DNA of 64,000 nucleotides from JAYENK01 sp034722035 (GCA_034722035.1 JAYENK010000036.1:5479-69478); one strand, 5' to 3'. Shown: positions 18,055 through 26,411, counted from the first letter of the stretch. Numbers and translations are program-made. The notes: generated by a model not told the origin, from the letters alone.

Positions 18055-19338
18055 CTATTTTTTAATCAAAATTAATTTCTTAATTTTTATTTTATCATTT
18101 TTATTCACTAGATTATTTTGATCAAACCAAACATCAAAATAATATTCAGTTTTACCGAGATATTTTTTATTTTTTAACTGCTCTGGAATTACCATTAATT
18201 CCTGGCCTTTAAATTTATCACGATAATTTTGAGCTAACTCATAGCCTAAAATCCTTAATTTTTTCGCCCGTTCTTTCTTTATATTCTCTGGAATTTGATT
18301 CAAGAATTTACTAGCCGGAGTCAAGTCGTGCGCAGAAAAAGGGAAAACATGTAAGCGACTAAAATTAATTTCTTTAACTGAGTTATAAGTTTCTAAAAAG
18401 TCCTTATCGTTTTCACCGGGAAAACCGACAATAACATCAGTTGTAATTGCGACGCTAGGAATTATTTTTCTAATTTCTTTAATTCTATTTTTAAGTTCAA
18501 CCAAAGTATAGGGACGGTTCATTAATTTTAAAATTTTATTACAACCGGACTGTAAAGAAATATGTAAATGTGAGCAAACCTTATCTGTTTTAATTAATTT
18601 AAGTAGCTCGTCTGTCACTTCGTTTAATTCAATTGAACTAAGGCGAATCCGACCCAGACCCGACAATTTAATAATTTTTTTAATTAAATTTACTAAAGGA
18701 AACCCTGCTTGTTCACTCGGATGCAAATCCTTACCGTACAAACCCAAGTGAATACCTGACAAAACAATTTCATCTATCCCCTCTTTTGTCACTGCTTCAA
18801 TTTCATTAATAATGTCATTTTCTTTTCGACTGCTAATTTCACCACGAGTATAAGGAATAACACAATAAGTACAAAACTGCTCACAGCCATCTTGAATTTT
18901 AATTGTATAACGACTGCGTTTATTATTTTTTACTAGCTTTTTATAATTAAATTCTGCCTTAGCTAAATTATTAATGTTAAATAAATTTTTTATTTCCAAA
19001 ACTAATTTTTTATAATCTTTAGTCCCCCAAATTAAATCAATATTTATTTCATCATTAAAATACCTATTTAAATAGGTATTTCTTTTTTTCTCAAGCTCAC
19101 CAACACAGCCGGTTAAAATAAGTTTCGCATCAGGATTTTCCTTTTTCGCGATATTAATCGTCCGAAGTGCTTTACGGATAGCTGATTCTGTTACCGCGCA
19201 AGTATTTATAACCGCCAAATCAACAATGTTTTTACCAGACTCAAAACCAACCGAATCCAAAAAATTCTCCAAACTACTCGAATCATACTGATTAACTTTA
19301 CAGCCAAGCGTGTAAATTTTGTATGTTATTTTTTTCAT
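18055..19338 (-). CDS. mtaB: tRNA methylthiotransferase, MtaB type
   Basis: 427 residues. Radical-SAM enzyme that adds a methylthio group to t6A37 of tRNAs. The N-terminal cluster domain has TLGCKVNQYDS, NTCAV and LTGCVGE (three cysteines for the auxiliary 4Fe-4S cluster), followed by the radical-SAM motif CEQFCTYC near 151 with VIPYTRGEISSR. A C-terminal TRAM-like beta domain is present (KGQELMVIPEQL...). KVNQYDS rather than QMN at the first motif argues for MtaB rather than MiaB. Two tRNA genes, including tRNA-Lys and tRNA-Thr of the ANN-decoding type that carry t6A, lie just upstream on the same strand. Confidence 0.9.
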   Translation of the reverse strand: MKKITYKIYTLGCKVNQYDSSSLENFLDSVGFESGKNIVDLAVINTCAVTESAIRKALRTINIAKKENPDAKLILTGCVGELEKKRNTYLNRYFNDEINIDLIWGTKDYKKLVLEIKNLFNINNLAKAEFNYKKLVKNNKRSRYTIKIQDGCEQFCTYCVIPYTRGEISSRKENDIINEIEAVTKEGIDEIVLSGIHLGLYGKDLHPSEQAGFPLVNLIKKIIKLSGLGRIRLSSIELNEVTDELLKLIKTDKVCSHLHISLQSGCNKILKLMNRPYTLVELKNRIKEIRKIIPSVAITTDVIVGFPGENDKDFLETYNSVKEINFSRLHVFPFSAHDLTPASKFLNQIPENIKKERAKKLRILGYELAQNYRDKFKGQELMVIPEQLKNKKYLGKTEYYFDVWFDQNNLVNKNDKIKIKKLILIKK

Positions 19339-19352
19339 GTAATATATTTTTT

Positions 19353-19382
19353 TAAAAAACCCGCAAAATGCGGGAATTTTTT
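19353..19382. terminator. Bidirectional hairpin between mtaB and tRNA-Thr
   Basis: CCCGCA (19360-19365) and TGCGGG (19369-19374) with A-run on the left and T-run on the right, so it can end transcription on either strand. On the minus strand it follows tRNA-Thr by 3 bp. Confidence 0.8.
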
Positions 19383-19385
19383 ATG

Positions 19386-19459
19386 AGCCAACTATCGGAT
19401 TCGAACCGATGACCTACTGTTTACAAAACAGTTGCTCTAACCAGCTGAGCTAAGTTGGC
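19386..19459 (-). tRNA. tRNA-Thr (anticodon TGT)
   Basis: Cloverleaf on the minus strand: acceptor GCCAACT/AGTTGGC, D arm GCTC...GAGC, anticodon stem ACTGT/ACAGT with loop TTTGTAA giving anticodon TGT, T arm with GTTCGAATC. Discriminator position is T. No encoded CCA. Confidence 0.95.
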
Positions 19460-19598
19460 TAACTATTAATGGATACGCCGTGTTTTTTTACCAAAATCTT
19501 CACTTTCCAATCCTTCAATCTTTAATTCAAACGTCTTATTTCCCCCCTTTTTCTCTCACTCCTTTAAAAATTAATGCCAATTATTAATTACCACTTTG

Positions 19599-19671
19599 TG
19601 CGCCCACCAGGATTCGAACCTGGGACCTTCTCCTTAAAAGGGAGCTGCTCTACCAGCTGAGCTATAGGCGC
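19599..19671 (-). tRNA. tRNA-Lys (anticodon TTT)
   Basis: Minus-strand cloverleaf: acceptor GCGCCTA/TGGGCGC (one G-T), D arm GCTC...GAGC, anticodon loop CTTTTAA giving TTT, T arm CCAGG-TTCGAAT-CCTGG, discriminator A. The outermost anticodon-stem pair is G-A. No encoded CCA. The 139 bp to tRNA-Thr hold no gene I can support. Confidence 0.95.
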
Positions 19672-19849
19672 ATTCAAAAACTGCTCCAATAATTGAAGCA
19701 TTTTTTATACTAATATGCTAACAGAAATCATATAATAATGCAATAGTTTAAATTCTTTTAAAAAATTATTAGGACATTTCTATTTCATCAAAAACCGGAC
19801 ATTTTTATTTTACCTTTACAGTTCATAACCATTGTAACCACGCTTGCTC

Positions 19850-19878
19850 TTGACATATTTCTTATTATTCTTTATTAT
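19850..19878 (+). promoter_or_regulatory. Strong sigma-70-type promoter for secE-nusG-rplKA
   Basis: TTGACA at 19850-19855, 17-bp spacer, TATTAT at 19873-19878. The start of transcription would fall near 19885, a few bases before the stem-loop at 19892. Matches the consensus at all -35 positions and five of six at -10. Confidence 0.8.
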
Positions 19879-19891
19879 AGAAAATAAGACA

Positions 19892-19917
19892 TGGGCAAGA
19901 AGCCCAGTTTTTATTTT
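19892..19917 (+). promoter_or_regulatory. Stem-loop and T-run at the 5' end of the secE transcript
   Basis: TGGGC (19892-19896), loop AAGAA, GCCCA (19902-19906), then GTTTTTATTTT. It has terminator form but lies only about 7 nt after the predicted transcription start, so it may be an mRNA-capping hairpin or an attenuator. An ATG at 19891 inside it would extend SecE by 18 residues unlike the family, so I do not use it. Confidence 0.5.
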
Positions 19918-19944
19918 CTTGAAATAAATAATAATATCATTCGC

Positions 19945-20124
19945 ATGAATAAATTAACAAAATATATAAAAGGTTCTTATGAGGAGATGAAAAAAGTAAC
20001 CTGGCCAACCAAAAAAGAAACCAAAAATTATACATATTTAGTAGTCGGCGTTTCTCTTGGTGTGGCTATATTCTTAGGTGCCCTAGACTATCTTTTAACT
20101 TTTATATTAAGATTTGTTATATAA
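19945..20124 (+). CDS. secE: Preprotein translocase subunit SecE
   Basis: About 59 residues, single-helix bacterial SecE. MNKLTKYIKGSYEEMKKVTWPTKKE has the amphipathic helix and the conserved VTWPT motif, followed by one membrane helix (TYLVVGVSLGVAIFLGALDYLL). SecE clamps SecY in the membrane. Start chosen at 19945 because homologues begin here. It heads the classic secE-nusG-rplK-rplA order. No SD is seen. Confidence 0.93.
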   Translation: MNKLTKYIKGSYEEMKKVTWPTKKETKNYTYLVVGVSLGVAIFLGALDYLLTFILRFVI

Positions 20125-20130
20125 CTAAAC

Positions 20131-20196
20131 ATTCACGAATCTTTCGCATAATTTCGAATTCGCTATATTCGCATATCATTCGTAGATTCGCATTAT
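20131..20196 (+). repeat. TTCG-rich intercistronic repeat, copy 1
   Basis: About 66 bp filling the secE-nusG gap. Core words: TTTCGAATTCGCTATATTCGC then ATTCGTAGATTCGCATTATAATC, ending 4 bp before the nusG ATG. Copies at 31045 and 33835 share the words AATTCGAATTCGCTAT and CATA-CAATTCGT and the same distance to the next start codon. Confidence 0.8.
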
Positions 20197-20200
20197 AATC

Positions 20201-20746
20201 ATGGCTAAACAAATGTTAAATCAAGGTCGTAGATGGTATGTTCTGCATACTTACTCTGGCTACGAAGAAAATGTTGAAAAAAATTTAAAGCAAAGGATTG
20301 ATTCCATGGATATGGAAGACAAAATTTATAATATATTGATTCCAATTGAAAAAAAAATCAAAATCAAAAATGGCAAACGCAAAGTAGTTGAAGAAAAAAT
20401 CTTTCCCGGATATGTAATGGTCGAAATGATTGTTACCGATGAATCTTGGTATGTAGTACGCAACACTCCCAATGTTACTGGTTTTATTGGAACTGGTACC
20501 GTCCCAACTCCTATTTCCGAAAAAGAAATTAAAAGCCTGCAAAAACGAATGGGAGTAGAAGAACCAAAATACACCGTTGATGTTTCAATCGGCTCCCCTA
20601 TTCGGATTGTCGATGGTCCATTCAAGAATCTCGAAGGAAAAGTAATGAATGTTGATGAGGCCAAAGGAAAAATTAAGGTTCTTGTTTCAATGTTCGGCCG
20701 TGAAACGCCGGTCGAACTAGACTTCTTGCAAATCAAAAAACTATAA
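20201..20746 (+). CDS. nusG: Transcription antitermination factor NusG
   Basis: 181 residues. NGN domain (1-118): RRWYVLHTYSGYEENVEKNL, IFPGYVMVEM, WYVVRNTPNVTGFIG. KOW domain (about 128-181): VGSPIRIVDGPFKNLEGKVMNVD-type motif and FGRETPVELDFLQI. Binds RNA polymerase and couples it to ribosomes. Second gene of the operon; its upstream gap consists almost entirely of the dispersed TTCG-rich repeat. Confidence 0.96.
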   Translation: MAKQMLNQGRRWYVLHTYSGYEENVEKNLKQRIDSMDMEDKIYNILIPIEKKIKIKNGKRKVVEEKIFPGYVMVEMIVTDESWYVVRNTPNVTGFIGTGTVPTPISEKEIKSLQKRMGVEEPKYTVDVSIGSPIRIVDGPFKNLEGKVMNVDEAKGKIKVLVSMFGRETPVELDFLQIKKL

Positions 20747-20748
20747 TC

Positions 20749-20862
20749 AATCAATAAAGTTAAAAGTTCATAAAGTTTGTAAAGTAAATATTCTATACTT
20801 TGCGAAGTTTCTCCATTAATAACTTTTAACTTTATACTTTATAAACTTTATAACTAAATTAT
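20749..20862 (+). repeat. Low-complexity AAAGTT/ACTTTATA spacer before rplK
   Basis: The 114-bp gap between nusG and rplK is built from variants of AAGTTAAAAGTT and CTTTATAAACTTTATA. The left and right parts are partly inverted to each other (AAAGTTATTAATG-type words on opposite strands). No gene, promoter or terminator is evident. It behaves like the other spacer repeats of this genome: it ends directly at the next ATG. Confidence 0.6.
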
Positions 20863-21291
20863 ATGGCTAAAAAGAAAAAATTATTAGCTTTAATAAAATT
20901 ACAAATCCCGGCTGGTCAAGCTAATCCGGCTCCTCCAGTTGGTCCGGCTTTGGGGCAACATGGGCTCAATATCCAGGAATTTTGTACAGCCTTTAATGAA
21001 AAAAGTAAAGATCAAATGGGTAATATTGTTCCGGTTGAAATTTCCGTTTTTGAAGATAGAAATTTTAATTTTATAATAAAAACTTCGCCCGCCGCCGAGC
21101 TTATCAAAAAATACGCTAAAATCAAAAAAGGATCCGGCAAACCAAACACAGAAAACGTCGGCACGCTAAGCAAGGCTCATCTCAAAGAAATTGCCGAAAT
21201 TAAGATCCCGGACCTAAACACTAACGATGTCGAACAAGCAATAAAAATCGTCGCCGGCACTGCCAGGCAGATGGGAGTTAAGATCAAATAA
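20863..21291 (+). CDS. rplK: 50S ribosomal protein L11
   Basis: 142 residues, full length. [26 protein letters not shown] (about 12-37) is the L11 N-terminal signature; the C-terminal RNA-binding domain has [17 protein letters not shown] and ends with the family's ARQMGVKIK. Part of the ribosomal stalk base contacted by elongation factors. Followed by rplA after 65 bp. No SD. Confidence 0.97.
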   Translation: MAKKKKLLALIKLQIPAGQANPAPPVGPALGQHGLNIQEFCTAFNEKSKDQMGNIVPVEISVFEDRNFNFIIKTSPAAELIKKYAKIKKGSGKPNTENVGTLSKAHLKEIAEIKIPDLNTNDVEQAIKIVAGTARQMGVKIK

Positions 21292-21356
21292 ACATAATAA
21301 TTAAATAACTTGTAGGAGATAATTTTAATTAAAATTATCGTTTACTACGAAAAAGT

Positions 21357-22061
21357 ATGATAAAAAAGAAAAATGATGAAAAAATTTCAACCGCTAAAAA
21401 TATAGATGTTGAATATGACAAAATGATTGTTTATCCGCTTGAAAAAGCGATTAAACTAAGCAAAAGGCTTTCCAAAACAAAATTTGACGCAAGTGTAGAA
21501 GTGCATTTCCGCCTGGGAATTGATCCAAAAAAAGGTGACCAGCAAATTCGCACGGCCGTATCACTGCCACACGGAAGTGGAAAAAAAATACGCGTCATTG
21601 CTTTTGTTGACGAAACTAATATTAACGCGGCAAAAAAAGCCGGAGCAGATTTGATCGGTGACGAAAGTATGATCGAGAAGATTAAAAAAACCGAAAAAAC
21701 AGACTTCGACGTGGCCGTAGCTGAACCAAAAATGATGAAAAACCTTGGAAAAATTGCCAAAATTCTGGGAACACGTGGTTTGATGCCAAACCCAAAAAAC
21801 GAAACCGTCACTCCGGATCCGGCCAAAGCTGTAGCTGAACTCAAAAAAGGAAAAGTAAGTTTTAAAAACGACGACACCGCAAACATCCATGTTGTAATTG
21901 GAAAAGTCAGTTTTGATGATAAAAAATTAATCGAAAACTTTAAAGCAATCGATCAGTCCATCCGAAAAGCCAAACCAACCAAAATCAAAGGAATTTACAT
22001 CAAAAATATTTCTCTAAGCTCATCCATGGGACCGGGTGTGAAGGTTAAATTTAAACAATAG
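21357..22061 (+). CDS. rplA: 50S ribosomal protein L1
   Basis: 234 residues. The typical KTKFDASVEVHFRLGIDPKKGDQQIRTAVSLPHGSGK (about 40-75), DLIGDESMIEKI and GTRGLMPNPKNETVTPD (about 140-157) are present, ending in SSSMGPGVKVKF. Forms the mobile L1 stalk and can repress its own operon. In most bacteria rplJ-rplL follow; here a terminator and the purine block come next. Confidence 0.97.
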   Translation: MIKKKNDEKISTAKNIDVEYDKMIVYPLEKAIKLSKRLSKTKFDASVEVHFRLGIDPKKGDQQIRTAVSLPHGSGKKIRVIAFVDETNINAAKKAGADLIGDESMIEKIKKTEKTDFDVAVAEPKMMKNLGKIAKILGTRGLMPNPKNETVTPDPAKAVAELKKGKVSFKNDDTANIHVVIGKVSFDDKKLIENFKAIDQSIRKAKPTKIKGIYIKNISLSSSMGPGVKVKFKQ

Positions 22062-22078
22062 ATTAAAATATATTAAAT

Positions 22079-22118
22079 AAAAAACACGGATATTATAAAT
22101 TCGTGTTTTTTGTTTTTT
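22079..22118 (+). terminator. Terminator of the secE-nusG-rplKA operon
   Basis: AAAAAACACG (22079-22088) pairs with CGTGTTTTTT (22102-22111), followed by more T residues. It lies 17 bp after the rplA stop. Confidence 0.85.
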
Positions 22119-22175
22119 ATATTTGCTTTTTTAGCTAAAATATGCTTATATTAATAAAATTGGAGGAAAATAACA

Positions 22176-22205
22176 TTGAATACAAACTTGTTCTTACACA
22201 AATGA
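22176..22205 (+). other. Possible leader peptide frame ahead of purB
   Basis: GGAGG at 22162-22166 is followed after 9 bp by TTG and nine sense codons (M/L-N-T-N-L-F-L-H-K) then TGA, 25 bp before purB. The SD-like sequence is otherwise unexplained. It could be a leader peptide or a relic of a lost start; nothing shows that it is translated. Confidence 0.25.
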
Positions 22206-22230
22206 ATACCAAACAAAAAAGGAGACAAAA

Positions 22231-23664
22231 ATGAAAAAAAATCTGATTTTACCGAGTAATCCCAGGTATCAACCAAAGCAAATGGTGCCTTTTTTTGCTT
22301 ACGACAATTTGTACCGAAAAGTGGCCGAAGTTGAAATTGCAACCCTAAAAACACTTCATGAGATTGGAATAATTCCAGACGAAGATTTCAAATGTGGTTT
22401 TTCTCAGTACGTTGAAACCCAACTTCTTTCAATCACAACGACCGAAGTTGATAAAATTGAGCGAGAAATTACTCATCATGACATTAGAGCGTGGATAAGG
22501 CGTGCGCAAGAAATTATTGGCAAACCGCTCGTTCGCTGGGTGCATGTACCGCTAACCAGCTATGACCCGATTGATACCGGACGCATGATGCAATTTCGTG
22601 ACGCATATGAATTTGGCCTGCAACCATCAATTAAAGATATTGTTGTGCTTTTATCTAATTGTGCAGAAAAATTTGCCGGAAAACTTCAAATCGGAAGAAC
22701 TCACGGACAGCATGCTTTGCCGATAACAGTTGGATTTTGGTTTGCTACTATTTTAAACCGCTTACTTCATAACTGGAAGCAGATGGATTATTATGCCAAT
22801 TGCTTGCTTGGAAAAATTTCCGGTGCGGTTGGGGCACATAATGCTCAATACGGATTAAATTTTACCAATAAATATGACAAAGAGTCATTTGAAGATTTAG
22901 TCTTGAAAAAGTTGGGTCTGAAACCAGCTCCGATCAGCACTCAGATATTACCGCCTGAACCGCTGGCATATTTCTTGTTTTCCTGTACCATGATGTCGGC
23001 TACTATTGGGCAATTTGGAAGAGATGGGCGTAATTTAATGCGAAGCGAAATTGCTGAGTTGTCTGAATCTTTTGAAAAAGGGCAAGTTGGTTCGTCAACA
23101 ATGGCGCACAAACGCAATCCAATTAACTTTGAAAACCTTGAAGGAACCTGGATAAAAACAAAAAATGAGTTTGGAAAAGTTATGGATACCCTGATTAGCG
23201 AACATCAACGCGACCTGGTTGGTTCATCAGTTGCTCGAGATTACCCGATTATTTTGATAAACTTACAGCATCAACTCAATACGCTTTCGAAAAGAAATAA
23301 GGACAATATCCCTTTTCTTAGCAGATTAAATATTGATACTGAAGCTTGCAAAAAGAACTTTGAACAAAATGCAAACTTTATCCTGGCTGAACCCTTGTAT
23401 ATTGCTCTGCAAATGGCAGGGCATGAGGGAGACGCGCATGAACTTGTTAATCGCACACTGATGCCAATTGCAAAAGAAAAAAATATTGAGCTTATTGCCG
23501 CGCTTGAATTAGTTGCGGATTCTGATGACATTATAAAGGATGTTTTAAGTCGCATGCCGGAAAATATTCGAACTCTTATGCGGAATCCGGCTAGCTATAT
23601 TGGTGATGCCAAGGAAAAAGCATTGTGTATAGTTGAACATGCAAAACAGGCCTTAAAAGAATAA
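22231..23664 (+). CDS. purB: Adenylosuccinate lyase
   Basis: 477 residues. Cleaves SAICAR to AICAR and adenylosuccinate to AMP. The signature GSSTMAHKRNPINFENLEG is at about 288-306 and carries the catalytic serine loop; the TH motif is in IGRTHGQHALPITVGFW (about 153). N-terminus and length are of the long purB type. An SD (AAGGAGA, 6-7 nt before ATG) is clear, unlike most genes in the window. Followed by the purC-purE fusion after 37 bp, whose SD is equally strong, so the two form an operon. Confidence 0.93.
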   Translation: MKKNLILPSNPRYQPKQMVPFFAYDNLYRKVAEVEIATLKTLHEIGIIPDEDFKCGFSQYVETQLLSITTTEVDKIEREITHHDIRAWIRRAQEIIGKPLVRWVHVPLTSYDPIDTGRMMQFRDAYEFGLQPSIKDIVVLLSNCAEKFAGKLQIGRTHGQHALPITVGFWFATILNRLLHNWKQMDYYANCLLGKISGAVGAHNAQYGLNFTNKYDKESFEDLVLKKLGLKPAPISTQILPPEPLAYFLFSCTMMSATIGQFGRDGRNLMRSEIAELSESFEKGQVGSSTMAHKRNPINFENLEGTWIKTKNEFGKVMDTLISEHQRDLVGSSVARDYPIILINLQHQLNTLSKRNKDNIPFLSRLNIDTEACKKNFEQNANFILAEPLYIALQMAGHEGDAHELVNRTLMPIAKEKNIELIAALELVADSDDIIKDVLSRMPENIRTLMRNPASYIGDAKEKALCIVEHAKQALKE

Positions 23665-23701
23665 CCTCAACAAGGTATAAACCAAATGAAAGGAGAAAAA
23701 C

Positions 23702-25042
23702 ATGAAGTATGAAAAAGCAAAATTGATTATTGATGGGAAAACAAAGAGTATCTTTGTAGTCAAGGGTGATGACAATTTGGTTGTCATTGAAAATAAGGAT
23801 GATATTACTGCCTTTGATGATTCAACTTTTACCAAAGAATTTGCCTCCAAGGGTGAACATGCAACTACTACAACTTGCCGGGTTTTTGAACTTCTGCAAG
23901 CTGCCGGGATTTCCGTAGCTTACAAAGGACAAATTTCTCCCACCGAATTTGTTGCCGATCGCTGTGCAATGATTCAGCTGGAGGTTGTTGCCAGACGTTT
24001 GGCTGTCGGAAGTTTTCTAAAACGACATCCGGAACTAACCCCAAAAAAAGGGCAAGCTCCTCACCGTTTTCACAAACTGGTAGTTGAATTTTTTCTTAAA
24101 ACCACTGGTGGTAAACTTATCAGCAATAATAGAGATATCCTTCTTGCAGGGCTACGGCACATTGTTGATGGTAAAACAAAAACTCTTGATGACCCTTTTA
24201 TTATCAATCCCTTTGAAGAAGAATGGCAGCTTGCCCACCCAAAAAAGCCCGACTGGGAAAACGAATCAAATCTTGAAAAAACGGTTATTAGAGAATTGGT
24301 TGTACCTAGTGATGCAAATTTACGCATGAGCGACATGGAAACAATGATGCGCCAGGTATTTTTGATTTTGGAAGGCGCCTGGAACACCTTGGGGTTACGG
24401 ATTATTGATATGAAAATTGAATTTGGCATTAACCCCAATGGCAAATTACTGGTTTCTGACGTTATTGATAATGACAGCTGGCGCCTCCGGACTCATGACT
24501 GGCTGGAACTCAGCAAACAGGCTTTCAGAGATGGTGAATCACTGTCTGAGGTAGAAAAAAAATATGGCACTGTTGCTAAGCTAACAGAAAGATTTCGTAT
24601 TCCAAATCAGGCATTGATTCTCTGGCGAGGCTCAGACAAGGATCCATGGCCAGTATTCGACTCCAAACTGAAAGAATTAATCAGCTCAATCGAAAAAATC
24701 ACGTTTTCCGGACACAAATCCCCTGTTCAATACATCGATATACTGGAAAAACTGATGGCCAAATATCCGGACGGAGGTGTTATTGTTGCCAAAGTCGGAC
24801 GCAGTAATGGACTTGGTCCTTTACTTGCCGCTCGCACCTCCTGGCCAGTTATCGCTATTCCGGCTACTGCTGATAAATTTCCGGAGGATATCTGGAGCAG
24901 TGTCAGAATGCCCTCTGAAGTACCGCTGTCAACCTCGTGGCCGGAAGGGAATGCCATCGGACAGGCAGTAAATATTTTATCACAAAAAAACCCGGCTCTT
25001 TATATGTGGAATCAAAAATATATTGAGAATCTGGGCAGATAA
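23702..25042 (+). CDS. purC-purE: Bifunctional SAICAR synthase / AIR carboxylase (PurC-PurE fusion)
   Basis: 446 residues. N-terminal SAICAR synthase (about 1-300): KLIIDGKTKSIFVV, DDITAFDDSTFTKEFASKG, LEVVARRLAVGSFLKRHP and VSDVIDNDSWRL. C-terminal AIR carboxylase (about 318-446): VAKVGRSNGLGPLLAA with G366-R-S-N-G-L-G-P373, then DIWSSVRMPSEVPLSTSWPEGNA. The GRSNGLGP and WSSxRxPS words match the CO2-using, animal PAICS-type carboxylase rather than the bacterial PurE class I with PurK. So AIR would go to SAICAR in one polypeptide, in the domain order of PAICS. SD AAAGGAG is 6 nt before the ATG. Confidence 0.88.
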   Translation: MKYEKAKLIIDGKTKSIFVVKGDDNLVVIENKDDITAFDDSTFTKEFASKGEHATTTTCRVFELLQAAGISVAYKGQISPTEFVADRCAMIQLEVVARRLAVGSFLKRHPELTPKKGQAPHRFHKLVVEFFLKTTGGKLISNNRDILLAGLRHIVDGKTKTLDDPFIINPFEEEWQLAHPKKPDWENESNLEKTVIRELVVPSDANLRMSDMETMMRQVFLILEGAWNTLGLRIIDMKIEFGINPNGKLLVSDVIDNDSWRLRTHDWLELSKQAFRDGESLSEVEKKYGTVAKLTERFRIPNQALILWRGSDKDPWPVFDSKLKELISSIEKITFSGHKSPVQYIDILEKLMAKYPDGGVIVAKVGRSNGLGPLLAARTSWPVIAIPATADKFPEDIWSSVRMPSEVPLSTSWPEGNAIGQAVNILSQKNPALYMWNQKYIENLGR

Positions 25043-25066
25043 AGGAGGAAATTCGCAAAAATAAAA

Positions 25067-25106
25067 ACCGCTGTGTGCTAACAAAAGCATACAGCGGTAT
25101 TTTTTT
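25067..25106. terminator. Bidirectional terminator between convergent purCE and purM
   Basis: ACCGCTGTGTGCT (25067-25079) pairs with AGCATACAGCGGT (25086-25098) through a 6-nt loop with one G-T pair; T7 follows on the plus strand and A-run precedes. An unused AAGGAGG lies at 25043-25049 between the purCE stop and the hairpin, with no start codon after it. Confidence 0.9.
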
Positions 25107-25161
25107 ACATCTTTTTGCAAGATTTAATCTATATTATAATCAAGATTAAAATGCACACTTA

Positions 25162-26211
25162 TTAATCAACATATTCGCCGATAAACTCAACCTTTTTTTC
25201 ATTCCCCTTTCTTTTTTCAATCCTGCCGATTTCTACGGCATTTTCATTAACAAGTGGCTGTCCTTCATCGCTCACGATTGAGAGCACCATAATACCATTA
25301 TTGAAAGTTCTATCCATGTCATGAGCAGGTACATTACCCTTATCCTGGATAAGTCTGAAAATTGGAGGTCGTTGCCAAGAGTTTTTCTTTATTGCCATCT
25401 TAAAATTATCAGGTAAAACCCGAGGTGGATTGTCGACGAGTCCGCCGCCAGTATTGTGGATATGTCTGGCAAAAATTGTACCTTCAGCTCTGGCCTTTTC
25501 AATTTCATTGATCCAAATTGGTGTTGGCGCAAGAAGCGCCTGCCAAAGTTCCTGTCCACCAAGGCTGGGATATGATTGACACAATCTTCCTTTCACCACA
25601 TCAAGATCGTCATCAAGAAGACCAAACGTTTTATTGATTAGGGAAAATCCATTTGAAGCCGGACAATGAGAAAACCAACCCATAACTTTCTGACCAACTT
25701 CAATCGGTCGTTTTCTCATGCTTGGTTCAGGAAAACCGATGACAAATGAAACCAGGTCAATGAACCAATCATGCTTGAAAAAACCTTGCATTTCAGCGCT
25801 TTCACCGCCAATCAATTTACAACCTGCCAATTTACACCCTGCAATAACGCTCTCAATCACTTCAATATGTTTTTCAGGATCCAACTTTCCTGTTGCAAAG
25901 TAATCCAAAAAATAAGCAGGCTTTTCACCGTTAACATAGGTGTCAACGGCTGACATTGCAACCACATCCTGACCAACGCCAAGATAATAATCCAAAAGAG
26001 CTGCTAGCTTTAACTTTGTGCCAACGCCATCGGTCGAAGCACCAAAACGATTAACGTTTTTCGGAATTATTCCGCTACCAGCAAAACCTCCAATTTCTTT
26101 CGCAAGTTCTGGCCAAGCCACTTGCACTCTATCCTTAATCATTGCGACAAACACTTCAGCAGCATCAATATCTACTCCAGTGTCAGCATAAGTTAATCCT
26201 TTTTCTTCCAT
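25162..26211 (-). CDS. purM: Phosphoribosylformylglycinamidine cyclo-ligase (AIR synthetase)
   Basis: 349 residues. Converts FGAM to AIR with ATP. Family segments: YADTGVDIDAAEVFV (8-22), GASTDGVGTKLKLAALLDYY, AVDTYVNGEKPAYFLDYFATGKLD and CKLAGCKLIGGESAEMQGFF. The usual ND of VNDL is altered to VDTY here, and the C-terminal part carries LIQDKGNVPAHDMDRTFNNGIGM-like sequence. Strong SD GGAGG about 10 nt before the ATG. Transcribed toward purCE from its own promoter, downstream of the purL terminator. Confidence 0.9.
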   Translation of the reverse strand: MEEKGLTYADTGVDIDAAEVFVAMIKDRVQVAWPELAKEIGGFAGSGIIPKNVNRFGASTDGVGTKLKLAALLDYYLGVGQDVVAMSAVDTYVNGEKPAYFLDYFATGKLDPEKHIEVIESVIAGCKLAGCKLIGGESAEMQGFFKHDWFIDLVSFVIGFPEPSMRKRPIEVGQKVMGWFSHCPASNGFSLINKTFGLLDDDLDVVKGRLCQSYPSLGGQELWQALLAPTPIWINEIEKARAEGTIFARHIHNTGGGLVDNPPRVLPDNFKMAIKKNSWQRPPIFRLIQDKGNVPAHDMDRTFNNGIMVLSIVSDEGQPLVNENAVEIGRIEKRKGNEKKVEFIGEYVD

Positions 26212-26301
26212 ACCTCACACCTCCAAAATTTTCTTTTTTCCATTAAAATTTTAAAAGAACAGATTGATTCTGTCCCTCCATCTATCATTCAAATTTACTT
26301 T

Positions 26302-26330
26302 ACCTTAACTAATATCCTTCTTTGTGTCAA
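26302..26330 (-). promoter_or_regulatory. Probable purM promoter
   Basis: On the minus strand TTGACA (26330-26325), 17-bp spacer, TAAGGT (26307-26302). The -35 is perfect, the -10 weak (3 of 6). It directly follows the purL terminator, so purM can be transcribed on its own. Confidence 0.5.
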
Positions 26331-26334
26331 GAAA

Positions 26335-26374
26335 AATAAAAACCCCAAGCGATTTTATCTCGCTTGGGGGGTTT
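26335..26374 (-). terminator. Terminator of purL
   Basis: CCCCAAGCGA (26343-26352) pairs perfectly with TCGCTTGGGG (26360-26369), with a 7-nt loop. Read on the minus strand it is followed by TTTTTATTTTT. It lies between purL and purM. Confidence 0.9.
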
Positions 26375-26411
26375 TAAATCATTTTTTACAAATTAATTGT
26401 ATGATTTAAGG

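Noticed and set aside
19891..19944. Longer SecE starting at 19891
   Set aside because: The extra residues are encoded by the 5' stem-loop and do not match SecE N-termini; the ATG at 19945 does.
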